Below are positions 43,921-52,156 of a stretch of 64,000 nt of DNA, one piece after another. Source of the DNA: JABJGO01 sp963921245. GTDB taxonomy: Bacteria; Pseudomonadota; Alphaproteobacteria; Rhodospirillales; Casp-alpha2. How positions within the stretch are numbered: position 1 is the first letter of the stretch; each line of letters opens with the position of its first letter. The position numbers were made by a program, and so were the translations under genes. The DNA lies in assembly GCA_963921245.4 (NCBI GenBank), contig CAWUEY030000001.1, forward strand, positions 1,984,001 to 2,048,000. The letters run 5' to 3'. Under the pieces are notes generated by a model that had not been told where the DNA came from, did not search any database, and was given only the letters and a program-made list of their open reading frames with translations.

Positions 43921-46388
43921 ACGGTACCGGCGAGGGTTTTGAGGCTGAACGGCTTGGCGAGGAAGTGGATAGAGGGGTCTCGGCTGATTTCCTCGCGGAA
44001 AACCTCTTCCGTATAACCCGACATCAGGATAAGCCGAATGTCCGGCATTTCCTGACGCACCAGCTGAACAAACGTGTGCCCGTCCATGCCGGGCATAACC
44101 ACATCCGATACAATCAGGTCAATAGGTTGCCTTGTCGCGTTGAGGACATCCAGCGCACTTTCCCCGTTGTCCGCTTCAAGAACCGTATACCCCTTGTTGC
44201 GCAGTGCCCGCGCACCGAACAAACGGACCGCGTCCTCGTCCTCCACCAGCAGGATCACGCCAGCACCACTTAAGTCCTGTGGCCCGTTCTTTCCGTCCGC
44301 ACCATATTCTTCTGCCGAACGGTGTGCCAATCGGGCCCTGTCGGCAGCGCGTGCCGCCGCCTGGACTTCCTTCTCCCCTTCCGCGCCGCTTGCGGGCAGA
44401 TAGATGTGAAAGGTGGTGCCGTGCCCCAGGGCGCTCTCCACGTAGATAAACCCCTCGGACTGGCGAATGATTCCGTAAACGGTGGAGAGCCCCAGCCCGG
44501 TACCGGCCCCGACCTCCTTGGTAGAGAAGAAAGGCTCAAAAATACGATCCAGGTTTTCCCGTGAAATCCCTGTGCCGGTATCGGATACGGAAATCACCAC
44601 ATATGCCCCCGGCGGCATAACATCGGGTCCCCGCTGCACCGGTACGGTAACCGATTCGTTGCGGGTCCGTACCGTTAACGTGCCGCCACCCGGCATGGCA
44701 TCGCGGGCGTTGACGGCGAGGTTTATAATCACCTGATCGAACTGTCCCCGATCGGCCCGGATCAGGTAGGCATCCGGGGCGTGCTCGAATTTCAACGCCA
44801 CCCTCTCGCCGATCAGTCGGCCCAGTAAATGCGACAGGTCACCCAGCATTTCCGTCGGGTCGAGAACCACAGGCTCCAGGGTCTGTTTCCGCGAAAATGC
44901 CAGTAATTGCCGTACCAGATTGGTTGCCCGGTTGGCATTCTGTTTGATCTGCATGATGTCGTTGAACGAAGCGTCATCGGGACCGAGCCGCTCCAGCAGC
45001 AAATCGGAAAACCCAATCATGGCCGTTAGAAGATTGTTGAAGTCGTGAGCGACACCGCCCGCAAGCTGGCCCACTGCCTGCATCTTCTGGGACTGTGTAA
45101 ACTGCAACTCCAGGTGCCGATGTTCGGTCTCATCAATCACATGCAGAACCATGCCGCCGTCCTGGCCAATCCGGTTGACAAACAGGGATGCCGCCCGCTC
45201 TGCGGCGCCATCACCACTGGAAAAACGGGCTTCCACATGAGCCGCGTTTGCCGTTCCCATCATCATCTTGGACAGCACCGCGCTATAGTCGTCATGATCT
45301 TCCGGTGCGATAAACGAAACAAAGGCTGCGCCCTTGAGGTCTTCGACAGATCGCTCCAGGAACCGGCCAAGTGCCGCATTGCAGGAGCGAACCGAGCCGT
45401 GATCATCCAGAATGGCAATGCCGATGGGGGCATCACAGAACAACCATTCGGGCAACGCGGGCGGGGACTCAATGGCCAGTTCCCCGGTGACGGGATGCTC
45501 CGCCCCGGTGTCAGCGCCGGGATCGCGCAACACCACGGCCCGCGTGCCTTCAACGGTATCAGATTCCCGGCAATTGCGGATCACATAGGCCTGAAAGGTG
45601 TCCCCGCCGCCCCCCTTGAGGCGCACATAACCAACACCATCCTCGGGCAGAGCACCGCCGCCGACAACCAGAGAGTCAAAAGGAATATCGCTTTCGCTCA
45701 GGTCGTCCTGGGTTTTCCCAACCCACCCGGCAAACCGGGCGTTGGCGTATTCAAAACACCCCTTATCATCCAGGGCATAAAATCCAACCGGCAGGTTATC
45801 GAAAAAATCGACCATGATACGGGTTTGCTGGCGCGCGCTCTTCAGGGCACGCTTGTCTTTGGAAACATCCTCCAATGACCACACGAGCCGCGCGTCATGC
45901 CCGCCCATAACACGGATACGCCAGTAACGGCGGTCGGTATCCGCTCCCAAAGCAATATCGGCACGGGCAAAGCCGCTGGATTGAGCCGAACCGAGCAAAA
46001 CATCCAGATCGGCAATGATACCCGGATCCCGCGTGGCGCGCTTGAGACCGACCAGGCCTGAGCGGGCGCCAAAGTGCCTTTGAAAAGCTGATGTTGACGC
46101 GAGGGGGGCACCGGTCTGATCGGTGATCAGAACCATATCGTCGTCGCGAAAGAACGCGGTAGCCAGGTCGCGCTCAAAACCGGATTTACCGGATGACCGT
46201 GCCAGGGTGATCACTGCTGCGAGAACCGCAACGACAGCCCCGCCGGCCAACGCACCGGTCACGCCCGGCGGATAACCGGCAACAAAATGCAGTACGACCG
46301 CCAGTCCGGCTAAACTAGGGGCGATAACCCCGAAGATCCAATGCGGTTCTGGATGTTCCCTGGGAGAGACGCGACCTGTAGTGCTCAT
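43896..46388 (-). CDS. cckA: CckA-type hybrid histidine kinase
   Basis: An 830-residue membrane hybrid kinase. Two N-terminal membrane helices lie at about 16-60, then PAS-like sensor regions, the DHp domain with GQLAGGVAHDFNNLLTAM (H448), the ATPase domain (VINLAVNARDAMPGGG, DTGTGISRENLDRIFEPFF, GTGLGLSTVYGI) and a receiver with LIVSDVVMPGMDGH (D762). This is the CckA architecture. CckA phosphorylates CtrA through ChpT and controls the cell cycle and flagella. ATG at 46388 has AGGAG eight bases upstream and lies ten bases after the flhB stop, so the kinase is at the end of a flagellar gene run. Confidence 0.92.
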   Translation of the reverse strand: MSTTGRVSPREHPEPHWIFGVIAPSLAGLAVVLHFVAGYPPGVTGALAGGAVVAVLAAVITLARSSGKSGFERDLATAFFRDDDMVLITDQTGAPLASTSAFQRHFGARSGLVGLKRATRDPGIIADLDVLLGSAQSSGFARADIALGADTDRRYWRIRVMGGHDARLVWSLEDVSKDKRALKSARQQTRIMVDFFDNLPVGFYALDDKGCFEYANARFAGWVGKTQDDLSESDIPFDSLVVGGGALPEDGVGYVRLKGGGGDTFQAYVIRNCRESDTVEGTRAVVLRDPGADTGAEHPVTGELAIESPPALPEWLFCDAPIGIAILDDHGSVRSCNAALGRFLERSVEDLKGAAFVSFIAPEDHDDYSAVLSKMMMGTANAAHVEARFSSGDGAAERAASLFVNRIGQDGGMVLHVIDETEHRHLELQFTQSQKMQAVGQLAGGVAHDFNNLLTAMIGFSDLLLERLGPDDASFNDIMQIKQNANRATNLVRQLLAFSRKQTLEPVVLDPTEMLGDLSHLLGRLIGERVALKFEHAPDAYLIRADRGQFDQVIINLAVNARDAMPGGGTLTVRTRNESVTVPVQRGPDVMPPGAYVVISVSDTGTGISRENLDRIFEPFFSTKEVGAGTGLGLSTVYGIIRQSEGFIYVESALGHGTTFHIYLPASGAEGEKEVQAAARAADRARLAHRSAEEYGADGKNGPQDLSGAGVILLVEDEDAVRLFGARALRNKGYTVLEADNGESALDVLNATRQPIDLIVSDVVMPGMDGHTFVQLVRQEMPDIRLILMSGYTEEVFREEISRDPSIHFLAKPFSLKTLAGTVRDVMDGT

Positions 46389-46398
46389 CCCGAAACTC

Positions 46399-47469
46399 CT
46401 AGTGCATGGTTTCGCCGCGCTCGCGCATGACGAAGCCAATAACCTCGGCGACGGCCTGATAGTGTTCCACGGGGATTTCTTCATCCAGTTCCACGGATGC
46501 AAACAAGGCCCGGGCCAGCGGGGCATTCTCGACCAGCGGCACGTCATTCTCCTCGGCGATCTCGCGAATTCTGAAGGCCATGTGATCCGCCCCTTTGGCG
46601 ACGACGCGCGGGGCTTGCATTTCTTCCATATTGTATCTCAACGCGACAGCAAAGTGGGTCGGGTTGGTGACCACTACATCGGCATCCGGGACGTTTGCCA
46701 TCATGCGCTGACGCGCCCGTTCGGTTCTGATCTGGCGGATTTTGGCCTTGACCAGAGGATCGCCCTCGCTCTGCTTGTTCTCGTCCTTTACCTCCTGTTT
46801 GGTCATGCGCATTTGCTGCATGAAGGCATAGCGCTGATAGATGAAGTCCAGCGCGGCCACAATTGACATGACAATGAGAGACGCAACGGCCACGCGAACG
46901 GCGATGGCTTGAAGGCGATCAAGTGTCGAGATAAACTCAATAAACGGCAGAAGCTCCATATCCGTCAAAAGCGGCATGGTCAGGAATACTGCTACTACCG
47001 TCACGACCCCGAGCTTGAGAATCCCCTTCACGAACTCAACCACGGTGCGGAGCGAAAACATCCGCTTCAGGCCCTTCACCACGGATACCTTTGACCATTC
47101 AGGCGCAATCTTTGTCGGGGCCCAAATCAGGCCGCTTTGCGCGACACTGGCCGCCCCCGCCAGGAGCATTAGCAAAAACAACATAGGCCCCAAAATCCAG
47201 AGCAGCGCTATCGACAGGTCGATAAGAATGTCGCGCAGACTGAACAGGTCTAGATTGATTTCGTGGGGATGCTCAATAAAGTCGAAACCGAGATCACTGA
47301 CGTTGCCAGCTATCCAGGGAGCCATAAGGAACAACGAGAACGTCGCGCCCAGCAGGATCGCCCAGTTCTTGATTTCCTGGGAAGTTGCCGTCTGCCCTTT
47401 TTCCCTCGCCCGAGAGAGTTTTCGGGCACTGGGTTCCTCTGTTTTTTGCGAGTCGTCTTCTTCGGCCAT
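46399..47469 (-). CDS. flhB: Flagellar export apparatus switch protein FlhB
   Basis: A 356-residue protein with four membrane helices and a cytoplasmic C-terminal domain. The N-terminus EEDDSQKTEEPSARKLSRAR is characteristic, and the self-cleavage motif NPTH is intact (VVTNPTHFAVALRYN). FlhB switches the export gate from rod/hook to filament substrates. It follows fliR after 43 bases and precedes cckA. Confidence 0.97.
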   Translation of the reverse strand: MAEEDDSQKTEEPSARKLSRAREKGQTATSQEIKNWAILLGATFSLFLMAPWIAGNVSDLGFDFIEHPHEINLDLFSLRDILIDLSIALLWILGPMLFLLMLLAGAASVAQSGLIWAPTKIAPEWSKVSVVKGLKRMFSLRTVVEFVKGILKLGVVTVVAVFLTMPLLTDMELLPFIEFISTLDRLQAIAVRVAVASLIVMSIVAALDFIYQRYAFMQQMRMTKQEVKDENKQSEGDPLVKAKIRQIRTERARQRMMANVPDADVVVTNPTHFAVALRYNMEEMQAPRVVAKGADHMAFRIREIAEENDVPLVENAPLARALFASVELDEEIPVEHYQAVAEVIGFVMRERGETMH

Positions 47470-47512
47470 ACCAACTTTCCATAACCCGGCTCATACCGGT
47501 CGTTCACATCGC

Positions 47513-48274
47513 TTAAGGCCCGACAAACGGAATAAACGTATCCTGGAAGTTTCGCAGGAAAATCATCATTACACCTGTCAGAGTGACCAGCATTACGTAG
47601 AACTGCAACCCAATCTGGATGGGCATTGCGAAGAAAAACAGCGGCAACGCGGGCATTAATCGATTCAAAACACCCAGCAGGGCGTAGTACGTCAACGCCA
47701 CAACAAGGAAAGGAGACGATAATTGCAATGCCAGCGCAACGCTATCGGCCAGTTTCCGCGCCAGCATCAACGCCATGTCCTCAATTCCTGTCACCTGCCC
47801 CGGAATAAACAGGCTGTAGGTTTCAATCAATGCTTCGAACATCAAATGGTGCATGTTGGTTACTAAAATCAGCAGAACACCGATGGCCGTCAGAAAGTTG
47901 GAAATAACGGAGCTTTGTTGCTCGGCAACCGGATCTTGCACCAGAGCATTGGCGAGGGACGAAAACAGGGAAACGAACGTACCGAGAATTTGCAACGTGC
48001 CAAGAGCCAGTCGAGCGAGAAAACCGAAAAACAGGCCAACAACGACTTCCATGATGATCAGGACAACCAATGCACCGGCGCTGGCGGGAACCGGCGGCAT
48101 CAACGGCATGATGAGAGGCATGGCGGCGAAACTGACAGTCAGGCCCACCGCAAGTCGTATTCGAACGTTCACATAAACAGCGCTGAACCCCGGCATCAGC
48201 ATGATCGCCGTGCCGACGCGCGCAAAAACCAGGAAAAATCCGACGATGTTGACGTCCAGAAATTCCGCCAGCAT
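47513..48274 (-). CDS. fliR: Flagellar export gate protein FliR
   Basis: A 253-residue inner-membrane protein with about six helices, part of the FliPQR gate of the flagellar type III export apparatus. Family features are FFLVFARVGTAIMLMPGFS near the N-terminus, GLFFGFLARLALGTLQILG, and FFAMPIQIGLQFYVMLVTLTG. It starts three bases after the fliQ stop. Confidence 0.95.
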   Translation of the reverse strand: MLAEFLDVNIVGFFLVFARVGTAIMLMPGFSAVYVNVRIRLAVGLTVSFAAMPLIMPLMPPVPASAGALVVLIIMEVVVGLFFGFLARLALGTLQILGTFVSLFSSLANALVQDPVAEQQSSVISNFLTAIGVLLILVTNMHHLMFEALIETYSLFIPGQVTGIEDMALMLARKLADSVALALQLSSPFLVVALTYYALLGVLNRLMPALPLFFFAMPIQIGLQFYVMLVTLTGVMMIFLRNFQDTFIPFVGP

Positions 48275-48277
48275 TGC

Positions 48278-48547
48278 CTATACACCCAGGCCGATGATGC
48301 GATCAAATAGTCGCTCGCCAAATTCAGTGACGGTCGTCATCATGAACGGTAAAAACACGATCAGGGCTATGAAAATAACCAGGATTTTGGGCACAAAGGT
48401 CAGGGTCATTTCCTGAATGGTCGTCAACGCCTGGAACAGGGCAATAATGAGACCGATGACCAGACCCGCCCCCATAATCGGCGCTGCTGTCATCAGAATA
48501 ATGGTCAGGGCTTCGCGCCCGACTTCGAGTACATCAACCTGGTTCAT
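48278..48547 (-). CDS. fliQ: Flagellar export gate protein FliQ
   Basis: An 89-residue protein with two membrane helices: EALTIILMTAAPIMGAGLVIG and VPKILVIFIALIVFLPFM, with the family loop ALFQALTTIQEMTLTF between them. It is part of the FliPQR export gate. It lies 151 bases downstream of fliE on the same strand, an interval with no other gene. Confidence 0.96.
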   Translation of the reverse strand: MNQVDVLEVGREALTIILMTAAPIMGAGLVIGLIIALFQALTTIQEMTLTFVPKILVIFIALIVFLPFMMTTVTEFGERLFDRIIGLGV

Positions 48548-48698
48548 ACCATTCCATGCCCGCTCACGGGAACTGCCCGCTGCCGAATCGGCGGCGGCAC
48601 CAGATTATACCATCGCGGCCCGGCTTGACGATACGCACATGGGGATGCCGAACGGAGGTCGAGCAGTTCCGGGGCTTTGGATAGAGAGTTGGAAAACC

Positions 48699-49019
48699 CT
48701 ACATCGGCATGCGGGAGATTTGGCGGTAGGACTCGATAATCCTGTCCCGCACACTGACGACCGTCTGCAAGGTCACTTCCGCTTCCGCAACCGCGGTGAC
48801 GACCTGGGTCAAATCAGCCTTGTCATTGATACCGGCAATCGAGAGTTGCTCCCCCCGTTCACCAATGCGAATGGCTTCCTTGATGGCCCCTTTGACCAGA
48901 GCGGCAAAGTCTTCCCCTTCCGCCAGCATGGCGTTGTCCGCCATGTCGCTTTTGGTTCCCCTTGCGGCCGCGTTGTAGGCATTAATGGCCTGGTTGATGT
49001 TTTGCGTTGCTGCAACCAT
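48699..49019 (-). CDS. fliE: Flagellar hook-basal body protein FliE
   Basis: A 106-residue protein that joins the MS ring to the rod. FliE features are the FAALVKGAIKEAI segment, VVTAVAEAEVTLQTVVSVRDRIIESYRQI and the closing RMPM. It follows flgC after 61 bases. Confidence 0.95.
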   Translation of the reverse strand: MVAATQNINQAINAYNAAARGTKSDMADNAMLAEGEDFAALVKGAIKEAIRIGERGEQLSIAGINDKADLTQVVTAVAEAEVTLQTVVSVRDRIIESYRQISRMPM

Positions 49020-49080
49020 TTTTGTTTCCCGTTCCAGGTTCTGCGGAATTCTTTTCTGGAAGCCGCAGACCTACCGCCCG

Positions 49081-49503
49081 TTATCTGCGGGACGATAAAA
49101 TATTAATCGTTGAGTTCAACATGGCTTTCGACGTCTTGATGACGTTGAGGTTGGCCTCATAGGATCGTTGCGCTTCTCGCATATCCATCATTTCAATGAG
49201 CGTGTTGACGTTTGGCGTCAGCACATAACCGTTTTCATCGGCCGAGGGATGGGACGGATCAAAGCGCCGTCCGAAGTCCGAAAGGTCAGGCCGGATTTCA
49301 TCCACTTCGACCATGTCAAGACCGGTTTCCCGATTTAACACATTCTGAAAGGTGATTACCTGTCGCCTATAGGGTAACTGCCCCGGTTCTGTCGCCAATG
49401 AGTTCGCATTGGCGATGTTTTCGGCGATTACCCGCAACCGGGTTCCCTGAACTTTCAGGCCGGCACCCGATATTGAAAGGCTGGTCATAAGATCATCTGC
49501 CAT
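49081..49503 (-). CDS. flgC: Flagellar proximal rod protein FlgC
   Basis: A 140-residue rod protein. The N-terminal rod motif is SLSISGAGLKVQGTRLRVIAENIANANS and the C-terminus has NVNTLIEMMDMREAQRSYEANLNVIKTSKAML, as in all FlgC proteins. ATG at 49503 follows GGAGGT, which decides the start over an upstream in-frame GTG/ATG. It starts 30 bases after flgB. Confidence 0.96.
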   Translation of the reverse strand: MADDLMTSLSISGAGLKVQGTRLRVIAENIANANSLATEPGQLPYRRQVITFQNVLNRETGLDMVEVDEIRPDLSDFGRRFDPSHPSADENGYVLTPNVNTLIEMMDMREAQRSYEANLNVIKTSKAMLNSTINILSSRR

Positions 49504-49533
49504 AAAGTACCTCCGTACCAAATCGTCGAAAAA

Positions 49534-49938
49534 CTACTGGCGACCCAACGCCATGCGAAGCATGGCGAGTTGCTTACGATAGATTTCCGTAGAAAACTTG
49601 TGAGCCATAGACGTTTCATTGACTTTTTGTACCTGTTCCTCAAGAACAACCGAGTTACCGTCCGGTGCTGTTTCGTAGGGCTGACGGTTGATTTCTTCGG
49701 CAAAATCGCGAATACGGCGACGCCGCCCACCCAGGTGCCCTTCACCGGTCGTCTGCATGTTGATCTGCATGGTCTCGCGCCGCAGAATTTCGCGGAATTC
49801 AAAGGGCCTCATGTCGGAAGCCCTGTAATCGGGTGTATCCGCATTTGCGATGTTCTGCGCCAATACATCCTGGCGTTGCGTCAGCCATGCCAGTTTCTTT
49901 TTCACCGCATTAAAGAGTGTCAGATCGTCGAGAGCCAT
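49534..49938 (-). CDS. flgB: Flagellar proximal rod protein FlgB
   Basis: A 135-residue rod protein starting MALDDLTLFNAVKKKLAWLT, with RQDVLAQNIANADTPDYRASDM, the FlgB signature, and the C-terminal helix FSTEIYRKQLAMLRMALGRQ. It is the first gene of the leftward flgB-flgC-fliE-fliQ-fliR-flhB-cckA run. A CtrA-like box lies 62-77 bases upstream of its start. A TTG five codons earlier is an alternative start. Confidence 0.95.
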   Translation of the reverse strand: MALDDLTLFNAVKKKLAWLTQRQDVLAQNIANADTPDYRASDMRPFEFREILRRETMQINMQTTGEGHLGGRRRRIRDFAEEINRQPYETAPDGNSVVLEEQVQKVNETSMAHKFSTEIYRKQLAMLRMALGRQ

Positions 49939-49999
49939 CCGCCAGTTTCCCAAAAAAATTTCCAGTTAATTTCCTGGTAGGCATTATCTGCCTGGTTGG

Positions 50000-50015
50000 T
50001 TAACAACTGGTTAAC
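50000..50015. promoter_or_regulatory. CtrA-like box between flgB and the FlhB-C paralog
   Basis: TTAA-CAACTGG-TTAAC is a perfect TTAA-N7-TTAAC, and it is itself near-palindromic (GTTAAC on both sides). It lies in the divergent control region of two flagellar gene runs. The same 7-base spacer recurs in the box upstream of fliL. Confidence 0.7.
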
Positions 50016-50016
50016 G

Positions 50017-50049
50017 CTCTTTCGGCACTCTTTCGGCACTCTTTCGCCA
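50017..50049. repeat. Three 11-bp tandem repeats next to the CtrA-like box
   Basis: CTCTTTCGGCA (50017-50027), CTCTTTCGGCA (50028-50038) and CTCTTTCGCCA (50039-50049) are consecutive. The 11-bp period is close to one helical turn. They directly adjoin the CtrA-like box. Confidence 0.8.
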
Positions 50050-50159
50050 CTCTGACGCCTCCCCTCTTGATCCGCACGGCGTACCACCGGGCGTGCCTCG
50101 CAATCAGATTCAGGGTAATCTGGGAAAGCGAATCGGGACCGCGTTGACAGGAGCCTTTA

Positions 50160-50546
50160 TTGACGGAAACGACTTCCAGTACGGACGAGCATAAATCCAG
50201 ACGCAAGGACGCCGTTGCCGTCGCCATAGCCTATGATGGGGAACAGGACCGGGCCCCAAAGGTTGTCGCCGGTGGACGAGGGTCTGTCGCCGAGCAAATC
50301 CTGCAAATCGCTTTTGATAATGGCGTGAAAATCCACGAAGACGCTGATTTAGCTGAACTTTTGAGCACCATTAAACTGGATGATGAAATCCCGGCAGAGG
50401 CGTTCGCCGCGGTCGCTGAAATCCTGATATACGTTTATCGCGCAAACGGTAACTGGCCCGGATTTTTGGATGAAGCTTTCGATGGCCCGCCGCCCAACCG
50501 CGAGACAGAGGCAGTATCTGAACCCGGAGATGGCTCAAATGAGTGA
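50160..50546 (+). CDS. FlhB C-terminal domain paralog (FlhX/FhlB-like)
   Basis: A 128-residue soluble protein aligning with the part of FlhB that follows the cleavage site: VAVAIAYDGEQDRAPKVVAGG, then LLSTIKLDDEIPAEAFAAVAEILIYVY, compared with ALRYNMEEMQAPRVVAKG and ASVELDEEIPVEHYQAVAEVIGFV in FlhB here. It lacks the membrane part and NPTH. Such stand-alone FlhB-C proteins can replace or modulate the FlhB export switch. The start is TTG at 50160, with AGGAG six bases upstream. It overlaps the next gene by eight bases. Confidence 0.85.
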   Translation: MTETTSSTDEHKSRRKDAVAVAIAYDGEQDRAPKVVAGGRGSVAEQILQIAFDNGVKIHEDADLAELLSTIKLDDEIPAEAFAAVAEILIYVYRANGNWPGFLDEAFDGPPPNRETEAVSEPGDGSNE

Positions 50547-50865
50547 CGGAAACACCCTCGGAACCTATCTCGATTCGAATCTCGAACATGTTCGAGACGC
50601 CATTCGACAGGCAAACGAAAAAATTTCCCGAGGCGACGATCATGACCTCAAAAATATAGAGAACATGGTCGAACAGCTTACCCAACATCTCCGGCATAAC
50701 ATTGGTGATTTAAGCGAGGCCGATCGGTTGTCCTTTGTTTCCGAACTGAAGGAACTGGTTGAAGATTTCGACGCCCTCGAGGAAGCGATCATTGCTTCGG
50801 GCGGAAAGGCCCCGGATGTTGAGAACCCATCGGCGGACGAGAACCCGCAAGAGGAGAAAAGCTGA
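50539..50865 (+). CDS. Small helical protein in flagellar operon, unknown
   Basis: A 108-residue acidic, helical protein: LGTYLDSNLEHVRDAIRQANEK, NIENMVEQLTQHLRHNIGDL, FVSELKELVEDFDALEEAI. It has no signal or membrane segment. The size and helical pattern would suit an export chaperone or adaptor of the FlgN/FliT kind, but I see no convincing family match. ATG at 50539 lies ten bases after GGAG. It overlaps the FlhB-C paralog and its stop touches the fliO start, so all are one transcript. Confidence 0.7.
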   Translation: MSDGNTLGTYLDSNLEHVRDAIRQANEKISRGDDHDLKNIENMVEQLTQHLRHNIGDLSEADRLSFVSELKELVEDFDALEEAIIASGGKAPDVENPSADENPQEEKS

Positions 50866-51221
50866 TGGATTATGCAAGCATTGCACAGGCTCTTCTTGCC
50901 CTGGTGTTTGTGATAGGCCTGATTGGTGTTTTTGCCCTCGTTGCCAAACGAATGGGGCTTGGTGTTCCCTCACCTGCCCTGGGGAATAAAAACAAACGCG
51001 TGGTGGTTCTCGAGGTTACCCCCGTTGATGCGAAACGGCGGCTTGTTCTCTTTCGGCGCGACGATCAGGAGCATCTGGTCCTGCTCGGCATGAACGGTGA
51101 GCACGTCGTGGAAAGCAACATACAATCAACACAATCCTTTCCGGATACCCTGGAAGCCTTAGAGGCCCGGAACAAATCCGTTGAACTGGTCAATGATGTG
51201 ACGGGAAAGACGACACCATGA
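50865..51221 (+). CDS. fliO: Flagellar biosynthesis protein FliO
   Basis: A 118-residue protein with one N-terminal membrane helix (LLALVFVIGLIGVFALVAKRMGLG), then a small beta domain with RVVVLEVTPVDAKRRLVLFRRDDQEHLVLLG, the FliO signature. FliO helps FliP assemble the export gate. It overlaps fliP by four bases (ATGA), and its ATG overlaps the previous stop. Confidence 0.9.
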   Translation: MDYASIAQALLALVFVIGLIGVFALVAKRMGLGVPSPALGNKNKRVVVLEVTPVDAKRRLVLFRRDDQEHLVLLGMNGEHVVESNIQSTQSFPDTLEALEARNKSVELVNDVTGKTTP

Positions 51222-51973
51222 TCATCAAGCGTCATCCCTTCGGCATTTTGCTCGCCATTACCGGCGTTTTGACCGCGATCCTGATGTCGGACACGGCTCA
51301 GGCCCAAACTCTGTCGCTCGACCTGGGCGAAGGTGGCGGCGATACCACTGGTCGGATTGTTCAGATGATCGTTCTGATCACCGTTATCAGTCTGGCTCCC
51401 AGCCTTCTGGTTATGGTGACGTCTTTCACCCGCATCGTGATTGTTTTGTCCTTTGTGCGTACTGCAATGGGGACCCAACAGGCCCCTCCCAACCAGGTTT
51501 TGATTTCTCTGGCCTTGTTCCTAACCATGTTTGTGATGATGCCGGTGTTCGAGGAGTCATACGACGCGGGCATCAAGCCGCTCATGGAAAATGAAATCGA
51601 CGAATTCGAGGCGTTTGAGCGCGCCGCCGAACCCTTCCGTGGGTTTATGCTCGCCCACGTTCGCGAAAAGGACCTGCAACTATTCGTCAACCTGGCGGAA
51701 ATCAGTGATGAAGAATTGTCGGAAGCCATGCCGCTACGCGCACTTGTGCCGGCTTTTATCATCAGTGAGCTTAGACGCGCCTTCGAAATCGGCTTCCTGA
51801 TATTCGTACCATTTCTCGTTATCGATATGGTCGTGGCGTCTGTGCTCATGGCCATGGGCATGATGATGCTACCGCCCATTATCATCGCACTGCCATTCAA
51901 GATCGTATTCTTTGTATTGATGGATGGATGGTTCCTGGTGGTCGGCTCGCTGGTGCGAAGTTTCGGAACCTAG
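51218..51973 (+). CDS. fliP: Flagellar export gate protein FliP
   Basis: A 251-residue protein with a cleavable signal (ending AQAQT), then SLAPSLLVMVTSFTRIVIVLSF, the diagnostic FliP block, RTAMGTQQAPPNQVLISLALF, and LVPAFIISELRRAFEIGFLIF with the closing GWFLVVGSLVRSF. It forms the core of the export gate with FliQ and FliR. It is the last gene of this rightward run and converges with the TPR gene, leaving 183 bases with no clear terminator. Confidence 0.97.
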   Translation: MIIKRHPFGILLAITGVLTAILMSDTAQAQTLSLDLGEGGGDTTGRIVQMIVLITVISLAPSLLVMVTSFTRIVIVLSFVRTAMGTQQAPPNQVLISLALFLTMFVMMPVFEESYDAGIKPLMENEIDEFEAFERAAEPFRGFMLAHVREKDLQLFVNLAEISDEELSEAMPLRALVPAFIISELRRAFEIGFLIFVPFLVIDMVVASVLMAMGMMMLPPIIIALPFKIVFFVLMDGWFLVVGSLVRSFGT

Positions 51974-52156
51974 CCGGAACTCAATCCGCCCCGCCCCCGC
52001 CCGCCAGGATCAACTGTCCGAGAACCGGCAGGGCCAATTCCTGCGCCCGCTGGCAAGGATTCAAGGTCCGGTAACGCGGTCATATCCGGGATAGCAATAG
52101 ACCTGTTCAGGGCATCCGTATTCCAACGGAAACATCGCCACGGCGGGCCGATGTTC

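Noticed and set aside
50023..50040. Possible sigma-54 promoter within the 11-bp repeats
   Set aside because: GG and GC have the right spacing only because the unit repeats; the TGGCAC and TTGC elements do not match.
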